Of a stretch of DNA of 64,000 nt, positions 23,903 through 37,313 are shown piece after piece. Source of the stretch: Euryodendron excelsum. Taxonomy: Eukaryota; Streptophyta; Magnoliopsida; Ericales; Pentaphylacaceae. Each line of letters starts with the position of its first letter. Positions within the stretch are counted from its first letter, which is position 1. Where the stretch lies: NCBI GenBank assembly GCA_033060915.1, contig CM065387.1, positions 44,223,501-44,287,500 on the forward strand, given 5' to 3'. Under the pieces are notes generated by a model. It was not told the DNA's origin. It did not search any database and worked only from the letters and a program-made list of their open reading frames with translations. The position numbers and the translations under genes were made by a program.

Positions 23903-25301
23903 GGATTTCAAAGCCATGTTTTGGGGGACAAAAAAATAAAAAACAATACTCTGCCAAATTGGGAGGCATTTTGACTTTACTTCATATCCTTCATTTTACA
24001 AAAGCAAAAGATAATAACATTAATAAGAATGTCAATAATACACCATGGGATAGTATTAAGCTAAAGCAAGACAAACATTGCCCAACAAAACACTCACCAC
24101 GGATGACATACCAAGATCATCGGCTAGAGAGATTCCAACAGCCAAACCCCCCAATACCAGACCCCATGGCCCCAGAACCTGGACTCCTTGACTCCAATTC
24201 CAGCTTAACAAACCCCAGTTACCCCTTTAGATTCCTTACTCCCTCCAATGAATACAAAACATCCATCACTGAGAAATCTACCTCTGCATAACCTGCCTTA
24301 ACCTATAACGCAACATCAATCTTAATATGATAAACTTCATCGACACACACTATGGAAGCATTGCTAAACACAATCTCATTTTTGGCCTTCCAGACATGCC
24401 ATATCACAACTAGGAATACGTACTCCCATAGGTGCCTCTCCACAGCTTTGAACTTATGATCCAGCCACCAAGCAAGATGATTCCTAAGATTATTAGCACA
24501 TACTCACTCGAAACCGCACCACTTTGCAATGATGCTCTAAACTTTTTATATCACTTTACAGGTTAGCAGCAGATGATTAGAGTCTTTGTCAGCCTCTAAA
24601 CATAGAGGATATAGAATGTTGCTATTATGAGGAACGCATTTCCTGTTCCTTAGCATGAATTTAGCTTTAATCCTTTCCTGAATGGTTAGCCACCCAAAAA
24701 ATTGGATTTTCCTGGCAATGAGAGACTCCTCCATTTTGTGAGTCTCGAGCCATTTCCTTATACAAGAATTCATTGAAAAAACACCCTCCTTTTCCAACTA
24801 CCACCTGACATTATCAGTTTTCCTTTCCATTACCCTACAACCCTAAATACTATTTAGCAACCTGCTATGATCCACCACTTCCCACTCCCTGAGCTGTCTT
24901 CTAGAATTGATCTTCCAAGCTCCTCTTTACTTCATAAGATCAGAAATTGTCCTAGACTTATCTAGAGACAAAGAGAACAATTTTGGGAACACCACGCATA
25001 GTGGTTTGTCCCCACCCCAAACATCCTTCCAAAAACAAATGTTCCTACCATTCCCTATCTTGATTTTTAAATTATCCCATATAATTTCACTGAAAGCTTC
25101 CACCTTGTACCCCACCTTTAGAATATCCTCCCATATAGTATAAGCTTCTTTGTTTCTTAATTTTCCTGGATGCCAATCTCTTAACTCATTCTTATACCTG
25201 TTGCAAATCACCTTTTTCCAGAGACCCTCTGATTCCTTTGCAAACCTCCACCACCATTTTACTAATAAGGCATTATTCATGACCTCTAAAGGAATAATCC
25301 A

Positions 25302-25545
<244 letters not shown>

Positions 25546-26026
25546 TCTCCTTAGCATTAGCAACTTTACTCCATTTTATGCAATGTAACCTGCTTTTTCC
25601 AACCTCATCCCCCCATAAAAATCTCCTATGAATCCTCTCAATCCTTTTGCAGACCTCCTTTGGGGCTTTAAACAAAGATAAATTATAGAGTGGAATACTA
25701 GCAATAGTAGTTTTAATTAAAGTGGGTCTCCCCCCTATGGATAGAAGTTTTCTTTTCCATGATGCCAGCCTCCCCTTCATTTTAACAATCACCCCCTCCC
25801 AAGCCTTTACCTTTATTGGACTACCTCCAATAAAAAGTCCCAAATATTTCAAAGGAAGGCCTTAAACTTTACATTTGAAAATTTGACCAACCTTTCTTAA
25901 TACCTCATCATTAACCCCAATACCACAAACAACACTCATCTAAAAGTTAATGTTTAAGCCTGAAACCAGCTCAAAACACCTAAGTAATCTTTTTATAAAC
26001 ACCAAATCCTTTAAATCTGCCTCACA

Positions 26027-27049
26027 TTACACAATAGAGTCATCGGCAAATTGTAGATGAGTGATTAGAAGTCCCTTTTGCCCAACTTTAACCCCATTAA
26101 TCAACTTTAATTCAACAGCTCTATTAAATAATTCACTTAAGCCCTCAGCTACCAGATTGAATAAGAGTGGAGAAAGAGAATCACCTTGCCTAAGCCCTTT
26201 CTGCATATCATTCACTAACATTGACACCTTTACTGAAGACAAACATTCCTTGATCCTCTTGATCCATCTTGACCCGAAACCCATCTTCTTCATCATCTAA
26301 AACAAAAACACCGAATTAACAGAATCATATGCCTTTTGGAAATTCAATTTGAAAACTATTCCTTTTCTTTTGCATCCCTTTTATAAATGCTGTCTGATTT
26401 TCACTTACTACTGCATTCATCACCCCTTTCAATCTATTGGCTAAAGTCGTAGAGATCAATTTGTACACTGAAGATACTAGACTGATTGGTCTTTACTCTT
26501 CCAAACCCTCAAGTAACTCTTCTTTAGGAACAAGAACCAGGAAACAAGAATTGGTTCCTTTTGCTAGCTTTGTATTAACATGGAATTCCTTAAAGAAACT
26601 AACCACATCATCCTTGATAACATGCCAAAATTTCTTAAAGAAACTTAGCTTGTACCCATCTCGACTTGGGGCCTTATTTGCATTACATGAGCAAATAGCC
26701 TCCCATATTTCCTTTTCCTCAAAGGCCTCCTCCCATACTATTCTATCCTCTACACTGAACTTCTTCTTCAAATCCTTTTTAAAATAACGTCTGACCCCAT
26801 AGGTTCCTTAAAGCCTTTTGCAAAGAACGGGAACACTTCCTCCTTTACTTGGTCAAGTTCAACAATCATAACCCTATTCTTCATTACTTGCCCCAAAAAG
26901 TTCCTGTTCCAGTTGACCCACCCTTCTTTTTTCCATAATTTTATTTTCATTTTTAACAACTGCAGCTTCTTCAATAACACAAAACCACCCCATCCCTTTA
27001 TGTTCTCCTGCTTCCAATGCTTACACACCAACCCAGAAAATTCTTTCAT
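26027..27049 (-). pseudogene. LINE-B reverse transcriptase, broken
   Basis: Recognisable pieces are NANKAPSRDGYKLSFF (family KAPGPDG), LVLVPKEELLEGLEE, then a damaged stretch, MQKGLRQGDSLSPLLFN (motif B with P to S) and LQFADDSIV (motif C). At least three frame breaks separate them. Relative to LINE-A motif A is not intact. It is inactive. Confidence 0.8.
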
Positions 27050-27055
27050 ACTAAA

Positions 27056-30000
27056 CCATTAAAAATCACTCACCTTGCCTTTGCTGATGATTTGGTTTTG
27101 TTCTCTAGAGGAGACAGCAATTCTGTTGCTTTGCTCATGAAGAATTTAAATCACTTTGGGGATTGCTCTAGTTTGAGGATTAGCTTTGTCAAGTCCAGCA
27201 TTTTTTCGACAGGTATTTGCAACTCAGATTTGGAAGCAATCTTGGGAATTACAAGCTTTTCTCCAGGATCTATCCCCTTTCGTTACTTGGGTATTCCAGT
27301 GGCATATTCCAGGCTTTCTCTAACTCAATTCAGCCCACTTATTGATAAGATCTTGAACTATATTATTGCTTGGGCAGGCTCTACCCTTTCTTACGCAGGC
27401 AGAACGGAGCTAGTGAAGTCAGTGTTTCAAGGGGTTGAATGCTTTTGGCTCTCCATTCTTCCTATCCCAGCTGGAGTTAGAGCAAAAATTGGCCAACTTT
27501 GCAGGAATTTTTTATGGGGCAGCAAGTGCAGTGTGCATAAGAAGTCACTAGTTGCTTGGAAAGAGGTCACATTGCCAAAAATTGAAGGTGGATTGGGCAT
27601 CCGAAATCCTAAGGCTTGGAACAAAGCTTTGCTCTCCAAGACCCTGTGGGATATTCAAGCCAAGAAGGACTCTCTATGGGTCCTTTGGGTGCACCAAATT
27701 TATTTGAATCGCGCATCTTTTTGGGCTTATCGAATTAAAAATGAGGATTCACCCCTCATCAAGCAAATCATATCTCTTTGGGATGAACTCATTGCCTCCG
27801 AAGAATCGGAGCAGGCAGCATTTTAGAAATTGAAACTTTGGACTGTGAATGGTGAACTTCGTTCCAAGCTAGCTGACGATCACTTCAGGCCGAGACGTGC
27901 TAAGCTGAGTTGGCCCAAAATCATTTGGAACAGCAGTGTTATTCCAAAGCATGCATTTATATTATGGTTGGTGACTTGCTCCGAAAACTACAAAATAGAG
28001 TTAGTACCCTGCAAGAGTACGGAGGTCACGATGAAGTATAAACTGGTAATCCGGTATCGTTCTCTTCCAAGGGACCTAGCCAAATATAGGCTCTAGCACT
28101 CAACTCACACTTACCTAACCTAGGATTGATTTGCAATTATGTGGAGAATTGGATCTAAAATAAAAGAACCAAAAATCTTTTGATTTTTGATGGAGGTCTT
28201 GGATTACTAAACTAGTGCAATAGAAATTAAAGTAATTAACTAGGCAATTAAAGTAAAGCAAATTGAAATTAAATTTAAAACAATTAAAATGGAAATCTTG
28301 GATATGATTGATTCAATCCACCAAATCACAACAGGGGTTTCAAATGAGAGTTTTATAACTCAAATCAAGAATCGCACCTTGGATTCTTGATCCGAAAGAT
28401 TTTAACCATAAATACTTGGGTTTATGTTTAATTGAGTATAAAGATGAAATCTATGACTAGCACCCTAGAATCAAACTTTAGACGTGTGCAATACCTATAC
28501 CAAATATTGATTTGTGAATAAATATTGCCAAGAGGGGTTATGAATCTAAGTTTTCCAATGAATCTCATACTAAATCAAATGGAACCATAGAATTCTAAAG
28601 ATATAGCTTTAAAGTTCATACATCTCATTGTCAACCCTTGAAGATCCTCGGTGGATCTTCACAACCACATCCAAGTAATGTTTAGCTACTAAAATCCATG
28701 ACAAAGGGCATAAATGAAAATAAATCTAACATTAAACTATGTAGAACTAGTGTTTGGTTGCTAAGAAAGTGAAAGAAAATGACAAGAAAGTGAGAGAAAA
28801 TACATTACAATGAAAGAAAGTTACAATTTCTACTCCTATATTATCATTACAAAGCTAAATCTAAGCTAAAAATGAAGAAAAATGGGAAAACTAATCTTTT
28901 GGGAGCTTCCCTCGCCACCCCCATGCTCCATAGTTAAGAAAGTTATTGACTATGTTTGGCTAATCAATGTACAAACCACAATTTTGGTATTGAATAAGTT
29001 AAATCAATGGTATTAACCTTTAATTCCCATTGATCATGTATCTAATTTCAATTGCTTGAGAATTATCGGTTTTCAAAGTTAAATCTTTCGAATCAAACAC
29101 ACTTAAATGTTGTGTTTGATTTGAGTTATAAACCCTATTGGAAACCTTGGATGAAATTAAGTGGTTGGATCAATTGAGCCCAATTCCCTTTTAATAGCTT
29201 TAATTCTATTTTTACTTTGCTTTAATTTAATTGTCCAGTATTAATTGTCTTTATTTTCATTGCAATAGGTTAGTGATTCAAAACCATCATCAAAAATCCA
29301 AAACATTTTCGGTCCTTTTATTTTCCTTCTTATTTTAGATCAAATTCCCCTCTTTAATTGCAATTTGATCCTAGGTTAGGTTAGTGTGAGTTGAGTGTTA
29401 GAGCCCATATTGGGCTAAGTACCTTGCGAGAGAACGATATCGGATCTTCCGGTTTATACTTCATCGCGACCCCTGTACTCTTGCAAGGTAACTAACTCCA
29501 TTTTTGTAGTTTTCGGAGCGAGTCAAGTTTTGATGAGATGCCCCCATTTAATTCCTTGGATTATTTGGGTGATTTTCACATTTGAACCCAATCTAAAAGC
29601 TACCTAATTAAACTCATAATAAAAGCATGGAAAAGAAAATAAAGCATGTAAGATTTGAGCTAACAATTATTTGAACTAAGAAAAGAGTTTGGGTACAAGA
29701 ATATTACAAGAAAAATATAAGAAAATTACAACATAACAAAGAAAATTACAAATTAGATTACAAGAAATAAATCTAAACTAATAAATGAAGAACAAATGGA
29801 AAACCAACCTTGAATGAAGATCTCCCACAGCCAATCTACCGAAAATCTACTCCTAACTATCAAAACTATCAAAAACTCCTTACAAAACTCAAAAACTAAC
29901 TTTAAATCTAACTAAAAACCAACTCCCCCCACCTCTCGGCCGCGGCTAGCGTTTTAGGGTAAATCTGCGCTCCCCATCCGAAGTGCGTCCGACGCACATC

Positions 30001-30995
30001 CAAAGTGCGTTCGGACGGTGCGTCTGGACGCTTATTTCACCGTTCGAATGGTTGTTTTACCGTCTGAACGTTCTTCGGACGCTCTTCATATGCAAAATCA
30101 CGACTCTGGATTGGCTTCAAATGGAAAAACTCGACTTTGGAACTCCGCCATTCGTCAAACAGTTCGAACGCTCTTTCGCATGTCCGAATGCACCGTCCGA
30201 ACGGCTCAACCGTCCGAACGCACCGTCCGGACGATTTTCTATCATTTTGGCTCTTATTTTCTATTTTCACTCAAAAACCTACAAAATACACAAGAATACA
30301 CAATAAAACTATTATTGAACTAAAATAAGATAATTAACTACAATATAAATCTAATAATGTGCAATTTAAGGGCTTATGATTACACTTTTAGAGTGTAATC
30401 AGCTGGGCATAAGGGACAGATTACTCACGAAGGACAGATTGCATGATCCTCGAGCAAACTAGGTTTGCACATTGTGTAGGACCAAAAATGAGTCAGGGGG
30501 CCATCTGTTTTTTTGATGCCACTTTGCTAGGCAGGTCTGGACTTCAATCAAGATTTGGTTGGGCTTTCACAGGTCTCTCTTAACACTCAAGGTAGCTGTG
30601 AAATGGATTATAAAAGAAGCAAGGGGCACCGGCATTCAAGCCAAGGCAAAGAAGTTGGGCTTTGCCAGCACTATTTATTTTCTATGGCAAGCAAGGAACT
30701 TGAGAATCTTTGAAGGCATAGTGCAATCTCCAGAGGCAGTTACTAGAAAGATTCAAGTTTCTGTTTGTGGTGTATTGAACCATCTCTACCCAGGCTTGAC
30801 TGGTGTATAATTTGTTTGCTTTCCTATTGTGGCTTGTTTTGGCCTTTTGTTTTAAAGTCAGGCTGTATTAAGCTTGGTCTAGCCTTTTGGCTCTTGTTCT
30901 TCTCTTAGGTATGCCCGGAGTTTTTTTTTTCAATCTTTTGATCAATGAATTAATTTATTTACCGATCAAAAAATAAAAAAAATAAAAAAATAAAA
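27056..30995 (+). mobile_element. LINE-C, 5'-truncated, plus strand, inserted in LINE-B and interrupted by an LTR
   Basis: It starts within the RT (THLAFADDLVLFSRGDSNS, motif C). It runs through PFRYLGIPVAYSRLSL, SLSYAGRTELVKSVFQG and NFLWGSKCSVHKKSLVAWKEV to 27971, and resumes after the LTR at 30402. The resumed part has LLTKDRLHDPRA and a C-terminal part with ARGTGIQAKAKKLGFAS and EAVTRKI. It ends with TTACCGATCAAAAAATAAAAA and an A-rich tail at about 30966-30995. The same 3' end is found in LINE-D. The TTAAAA-like ends at about 27058 and 30990 fit an L1 endonuclease site in LINE-B. Confidence 0.8.
27972..30401. mobile_element. LARD-family LTR with an inverted internal segment, inserted in LINE-C
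   Basis: The left end TGACTTGCTCCG and right end GAGTGTAATCA match the family termini. They are flanked by GTTGG (27967-27971) and GCTGG (30402-30406), a 5-bp duplication with one mismatch. The middle part 28926-29544 is in the opposite orientation: it runs backward through the family landmarks and ends with CGGAGCGAGTCAAGTTTTG, which is an LTR terminus plus the first bases after it. The two forward parts overlap in LTR content by roughly 300 bp, so this is not a simple solo LTR. Confidence 0.7.
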
Positions 30996-32085
30996 GGTTT
31001 GGGACCCCAATTCTTTTGTTCATCTGATAGTAGTATTGTACTATGATTAGAGAAGAGTCTTTGGAACCCCCACTACTCACATTTAAACCTTTGGATCCGT
31101 TATGAACTTATTAAAAACCTATCCAGCCTACTCCAAATCTCCACAGGTTGCAAGTTTGACCAAGTGAGCCTTCTGCCTTGCATTGGCATATCCACCACAT
31201 TCAACCTATTAATGAAGAGCCTAAAATCTCTCATCCCTGCTGACACATTTGAACATGAGGACCTCTCCAATGGCTTGAGGATCTCATTGAAATCTCCACC
31301 AATACATATAGGTACATTTGCTGCCACATTCAAATTAGAAATTTTCTGCCATACCTCCTTACACTCCACTTCAGTCTTTGGACCGTAAATATTCACTATT
31401 GAGCATTTGTATCCCCCTTTAAGTTCCCCATTTAGGAAAATAAAGTTCTTATCAAGAAAGTTGTGTGATAGCTTGAAGAATAAAGGTTTCCATATAATGA
31501 TCATTCCACTGAAGCCCCTATTGAATTAACTTCAACCCACTTTACTTCCTCCTTCCCCAAAATCGACTTTGCTTTTCAATTATTACAAACTTCCCACTTT
31601 GTTTCTTGTAGCATCACCATATCACTTTTCTGCTACTAACTAATTTTCTAACCATATTCCTTTTGTTCCTACCCCCCAAACCCATTACATTCCATATCAC
31701 GATCTTCATTTAAACATAAACACAAACACCTTTGGAACCCACCTCCATAGCTGCGATCATTTCCTCTTAGTGTGCCCCACTCTTTTCCTCAAACCTTCCT
31801 TCACATCGTCCCATTCCATCTTCTTCAATTTCCCTACTACAAGCTCCTCCATATGCTGAAACTAAACTCCCAACGACTTGCCCACTTCAACAGTTTTCAC
31901 TGCCTAGCTCCTCATAACATTGGTCTTGCATTTGCTTTAAGATAATCTTATTCCTGTTTCGAGTGTGGTGAGAAGGAAGGGATGATAAAGATAAATATTG
32001 ACTTTCATATGGACAAAAACCAAACTTGCCATTTTAATTCGCTCATAAAGTGGAAAATAGATGTTTAAACTTTAAATCCTAGGTC
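30996..32085 (-). pseudogene. LINE-B 5' part: endonuclease and upstream region
   Basis: ORF2 begins at 31709 with MKIVIWNVMGLGGRNKR. A damaged stretch follows, then an open segment (31504-31100) with VNIYGPK, ICIGGDFNEIL (active-site motif), MRDFRLFI, VVDMPMQGRRLTWSN and SRLDRFL. It continues to GPKPF at 31000, where the LINE-C tail begins; the continuation is at 27050 and leftward. The sequence right of 31709 is probably the ORF1 end or linker, without a clear domain. It ends at the LARD-1 insertion site. Confidence 0.8.
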
Positions 32086-32090
32086 ATAAT

Positions 32091-33839
32091 TGACTCGCCT
32101 CCGTAATGCGGTATTCCTACAAAATAGAGTTAGCACCCCGCAAGAGTACGGGGGTCGCGATGAAGTATAAACCGGTAATCCGGTATCATTCTCTCCCAAT
32201 GGACCTAGCCAAATATAGGCTCTAGCACTCAACTCACACTAACCTAACCTAGGATTGATTTGCAATTATGTGGGGAATTAGATCTAAAATAAAAAGGAAA
32301 ATAAAAGGACCGAAAATATTTTGGGTTTTGATGATGGTTTTGAATTACTAACCTATTGTAATGAAAATAAAAACAATTAACACTAGACAATTAAAGTAAA
32401 GCAAAAGGAAAATAGAATTAAAGCAATTAAAGGAAAATTGAGCTCAAATGATCCAATCACTCAATTTCATCCAAGGTTTCCAATGGGGTTTATAACTCAA
32501 ATCAAACACAACATTTAAGTGTGTTTGATTTGGAAGATTTAACTTTGAAAACCGATAATTCTCAAGCAATTGAAATTAGATACATGTTCAATGGGGAATC
32601 AAAGGTTAATACCATCGATTCAACTTAGTCAATACCAAATTTGTGGTTTGTGCATTGATTAGTCAAACATAGTCAACAACCTAGGTTTTCTAAGGCATCT
32701 TTAATCAATTGTTGGAAATGAATTTCTAGCAATTGTGGAGTATTTTTCTAGTCAAGAGTCCTAAATTAATACAATTGATTTGGGTGATAAAAATCCCCAA
32801 ATTTAGTCAATAATCTAAGTTTTCTAAAATTTCACATCTAATTACTAGAAATTTCAATTCTAGGAAAATATGGTAATTAATTTATGAGACACCTCCATTG
32901 AATTCCTTGGATTATTTGGGTGATTTTCACATTCAAACCCAATTTAAATTACTAGCTACTTGAATACATCATAAAAGCTTGTAAAAATGAAAAGAGAAGC
33001 ATAAAGAGATTTAAATCTAAAATTAACTACAATAATAGGACTGTTTGGTTACAAGAAAAATGAGAGAAAATGTAAGACAGTGCAAGAAAGTGAAAGAAAA
33101 TATAATACAATGAAGAAAATTACAAGTTTTTACATTATACTACAATTACAAAGCTAAATCTAAGCTAAAAATGAAGAAAAATGGAAAAATCTCACCTTGG
33201 AGAGCTTCTCCCGTTGCCCCTTGCTCAAAAAAAAAAAACCCTAACTACTCAAAAACTATACAAAAAACCCTACAAAATGTAGCTTCGGACGCAAAAAACA
33301 CAATCTGGATGAACAGTAACCGTCCGAATACTGTCCGAACGATCCGTTCAACGCCCGTTTGAAGTCGGTTCGGACGGTACTGTTCACCGTTTGGACGAGT
33401 ACTGTTCATGAACAGTAACCGTCCGAACGGTGAACAATACCCGTTTAGACGGGTACTATTCACACTGTTTAGCTGCAGAAACTTTGAAGCATTATTTGAC
33501 CACCTTAGAGCTTGATTCAGCCGATGCACATTAGACGTAAAGTTGTAGAGCTTGAAGTCTTCTTTCCAATGACGTAAAAATTAGCTCAATCGGATATCGG
33601 AGCAAAAAGTTATGGCCAGAATACCGAGACAGGTCTAAATTTTCACGAACAAATTATTCCCCTTGAACCCGCTTTGATTATTCTTGCTTTCTTTTTGCCT
33701 TTATTAGCTTATATAACCTAAAAAACACATATAAAACATACTCAAACAAATATCTAACTAAAATAAGATAATTAATTACAATATAAGTCTAACAAAGTAC
33801 AAATTAAGAGCTTATGATTACACTTTTAGGGTGTAATCA
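32091..33839 (-). repeat. 3' LTR of LARD-1
   Basis: The plus strand begins TGACTCGCCTCCGTAATGCGG and ends TTTTAGGGTGTAATCA. It aligns essentially end to end with 37314-39063. Confidence 0.9.
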
Positions 33840-33852
33840 CAACCCCCAACTT
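33840..33852 (-). other. Polypurine tract of LARD-1
   Basis: The minus strand reads AAGTTGGGGGTTG directly before the TGATTACACC start of the 3' LTR, the expected place for the plus-strand primer. Confidence 0.7.
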
Positions 33853-34728
33853 ACATTTTGCTAGTCCCTAGCAAAAATTATAAAAAAACATAAAGGATAA
33901 TATCCATTTTCGTAGGAGTCATGGGTGCATTTAGTTTATGCACCAAGCCTTTAAACCCCTAGGTTACCCCTAGTAGACGAGTGGTGCCTCGTGAGGGTTT
34001 TCAGTGATGATACCCACAACCATCCTTATATGAATTACCAATTAAGATAAGAATGAGGAATGGATGCATAATTCTACTCAAGTTAACATTAATGCCATTC
34101 CAAACTCCACACTTGCATTAATATGTAACAAATCATACAAAAGAGGGGTTCATGTGTGTGGATGAAGAATCATGCTAAAAAACACAAATGAAACTCATTT
34201 ACGCAAATTCACCCCTTTTACGCTTTGATTCAATCCTTACAAGGCATACACTCACAATTAAAGTTTCACTTGGTTCTCTCAATGATATGCCCAACAATGG
34301 AGTAAATGTAAACAGACAAAACAAGTGAGCATACCAATTACAAAAACCGAAAAGATAGAAGTGTATTGACATTGGCATAGCTCCATGAAAGAATATTCAA
34401 AGGTAAGCATTGATTCAAAGAAATTGACAAAATAAAGCTTATACTCTATTGAAAACTTCAATCAAGCACAACTTAGATCAACTATACCATGTAAAAGGGA
34501 AGAGGGCAATATGGAAGAGGTGCAAGGTAAGAGTGAAGAGATGAAGTAAATGGTCATATCATGTGTGATCAAGGCATGAAATGATGAATGCAAAACAACT
34601 ACGACTCTCCCTTCTCAACATTTAGTTCACTTTTCTCCAAACTCACTCTTCTCTTTAAATATTTTCAACTTTTGAACTCCTCTTTCACTCTTTTCTTCCT
34701 CTTATTCTCTTTTTTTTTTTCTTTCTTT

Positions 34729-34733
<5 letters not shown>

Positions 34734-34763
<30 letters not shown>

Positions 34764-34813
34764 CTTCTTCTTCTTCTTCTTCTTCTTCTTCTTCTTCTTC
34801 TTCTTCTTCTTCT
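34734..34813. repeat. (TTC)n microsatellite in LARD-1
   Basis: About 26 TTC triplets are flanked by T-rich sequence. LARD-2 has only a T-rich stretch at the equivalent place (about 9680-9760). Confidence 0.95.
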
Positions 34814-35686
34814 TTTTTTTTTTCTTTTCTTACTTCTTCTTTTGTTTCCATCCTTTTATCATCCCCTTTAGAATCAACAACAACTTCTCATATTTCACTA
34901 TACTTTTTTTTGCATTGAATTTCCCAAATCAATCTCCTCTATATTTTCAAGTAGAAGATCAACAAGAGTTAAGGGAAAATGAACGGTTAAAACGGGAAAC
35001 TTATGATTATGAAGAAGAAAATGGCATAGAATCATATCCAAAGTTGTACAACCGAAATATTTCATAGAGTACAAGTGTCAATAACAAGATCAAAACTCAA
35101 CTCATGAATAAAAAACAAGCACAATGAAGCTATTGAATGAAGTGAGGGTGAAGAACTATCCTTGATTAAATGTAAACGCTCCAAAAGGCGATAAATGCTC
35201 TAAAACTCACAAGGTAATAATCTCTACTAATGTAAGGGTGAAAATGCCCAGACTAGTAACAAATTGTGTTAAAAAGCATAATTGTGCACAATGATGTAAT
35301 CCCCTCTATAAAAGCGTGAATTAAGCAACTCCCACTACATGATGGGTATAAGGAGTGATTCAACATCATCTTGAGTAAAGATACATGCAAAAATTCCTAT
35401 CTTCCAATCTCAAAAGACACTTTCACAAGTTAAATGATTTTTTTTTATAGGGTACTAAACAAATGAACAAAAACAAATAAAATAGAGGCAAAACCTCTAC
35501 CCCACCCTCAACTTAAAATGATGCATTGTCCTCAATGTATAAGAACAAAGCATGAAATACACATACATGGTGGAAAAAAGAAAATGGGGTGCTTAAGGCA
35601 CCCCCAACTTAAAATAAAAAACAAACTAAGAAAAACAAAGAAATAAAACAACTACTCCTACTCTTACCCAAATTAGAGAGAGTAAA

Positions 35687-36862
35687 TCACCCAATGCCAC
35701 GAAGTGGGAATTGGTCATCATCCCACACCCTCAACTTAGAGATTTTCAAAGAGTTCGTGCAAAAATGAGAATATACAATGGCAACTTCTTTGATGAACTC
35801 TAAGATATAGCATTGAAGCACATAGGAGTAGAAAGGGTCATGGTATGTAGAAAATGAAAAATAATCATGCACAAAGGTGCCCATTATGCTCATGTCATGA
35901 AGTGTTGGACCCTCCCCTTCTTTTGATTGGTCGGCCATTAGAATGATGGTTGGTTCAAGTGTTGGGACATGGGGCTCCAAAGGCTCCAGTAAAATGGGAC
36001 TAGGTGTTAGAGGCGTAAAAATAGGGATCACATGATCCCTAGACATGGTAAGTGTATCCTCTAAACCGTCAATATCCTCATTGATAAGCACATTCTCAAC
36101 ATCTAAACCAACATCATCATTAAGGGTAATCTTACCCCCCCCCTCCTCTTCTTAATTGGAGTCCCCAATTTCGGACTCCACTCTCTCAAAATTTTCATTC
36201 CGAAATATAGTTCCAATAATTGCCTCACTTTCCCTAGGAATGTCTTCCTTAAACTCAAAGTCTTGAAGAAGGGTATTTTGATCAATTATTTCCTCATTCT
36301 TATGGTTAGTGATGGGATGAGCGGGTGTACTTGGACACCCTTGGTTAGGAGGGATAATTGGAGATGACACAAGGGACTTGTCCTCCGCTCGGACAACCAA
36401 GGTTTGCATTAAAAGAGTCAATTGACTCTTTATCTCATTAAGGCCCTCATCTATTCTAGAGTTCACTTCTCCTTGAAATTTTATGGCTTGTTAAAGTGTG
36501 TCGTCTAGGGTATCCTCTATGGTGTCCGCTTGTGTGCCAATGTGAGGAGTGTGATATTCCTCATAGGATAAAAATTGGGCATGGGGGTATTCGCATGATG
36601 GAGTGTGGTAGGGTGGAGGTGATGCATGGCAATAGTCAAAGGGCTCTTGGTAAGGGTGAGGCTCAAAATAATGATATGAAAATGTTCTTTCATATCCCCT
36701 ACCAAGGTTAAGTTGGTCAAACCCCCCAAGAGTGGGAGGTGGTCGTGGAGGCTCCCTTTGGCCATTAGCTTTTCGGTGTTCTCTAATAGACATATTGGAT
36801 GATGGAAGGTGTGAAAATTTACCACCAAACATAATAAAGTGCACAATAAAAATTAGATGCAA
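35687..36862 (-). pseudogene. Conserved LARD-encoded frame, about 390 codons with two in-frame stops
   Basis: Three open segments (36862-36491, 36466-36152, 36091-35687) lie in one frame. They are separated by a TAA after DTIEDTLDDTL and a TAA after EIGDSN; at the second site LARD-2 reads KQEE, so the stop is a secondary mutation. Composition by region: Pro/Tyr/His-rich N terminus (ERTFSYHYFEPHPYQEPF), a heptad-like segment (RIDEGLNEIKSQLTLLMQ), an acidic middle, then the conserved tail MSIMGTFVHDYFSFSTYHDP…EFIKEVAIVYSH and an ending DDDQF…GIG. The tail is the best conserved part in LARD-2. No known domain is recognised. A gag-like role is possible. Confidence 0.6.
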
Positions 36863-37290
36863 TGCACAAACAAATGTAACGCACCACGCCTCAACACATC
36901 ATACAAAACAATGCTCAATAATGTTCCATCCAAACCTCCAATCTCCACATAAAAATTCCACCAATTTAATTAACTTCAATCCAACCAAACCTCCAATCTC
37001 CACAAGTTATATACCACCAATTTGCAATATACACAATCCCTAATTCTCATCTAGCAATCCTCCAATCAAACTATTAAAATAAAACAAAATATATACAAAA
37101 CAAACAAAACAAGCCTAAAATAAAGAGAAAAAGAAAAAATGAAAATCTAATATGGTATTTATACAAAAAATGGAATGAAATTACCGATGGCCTAAGCCGA
37201 AGATTCCTCCGTCGTGGTAGATGGGTGGAGATCCAATCCACCAATTACTCTTCAACCCAAAGCTCGATAGTGCTCGCCTCGTGCCTTTGG

Positions 37291-37308
37291 TCCCCGGCAA
37301 CAATACCA
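37291..37308 (-). other. Decayed tRNA-Asp primer-binding site of LARD-1
   Basis: The plus strand reads TCCCCGGCAACAATACCA. Compared with the perfect site of LARD-A, the four bases GGCG have become AATA, all transitions. The 5' part of the site is unchanged. Confidence 0.8.
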
Positions 37309-37313
37309 AAACT

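Noticed and set aside
23828..23917. Upstream ATG giving PG1 30 extra N-terminal residues
   Set aside because: It lies on the far side of the TATAAATA motif, is not shared with PG2, and would hide the signal peptide.
34588..35067. Poly-Phe reading frame in LARD-1
   Set aside because: It is a translation of the (TTC)n microsatellite and T-rich flanks.
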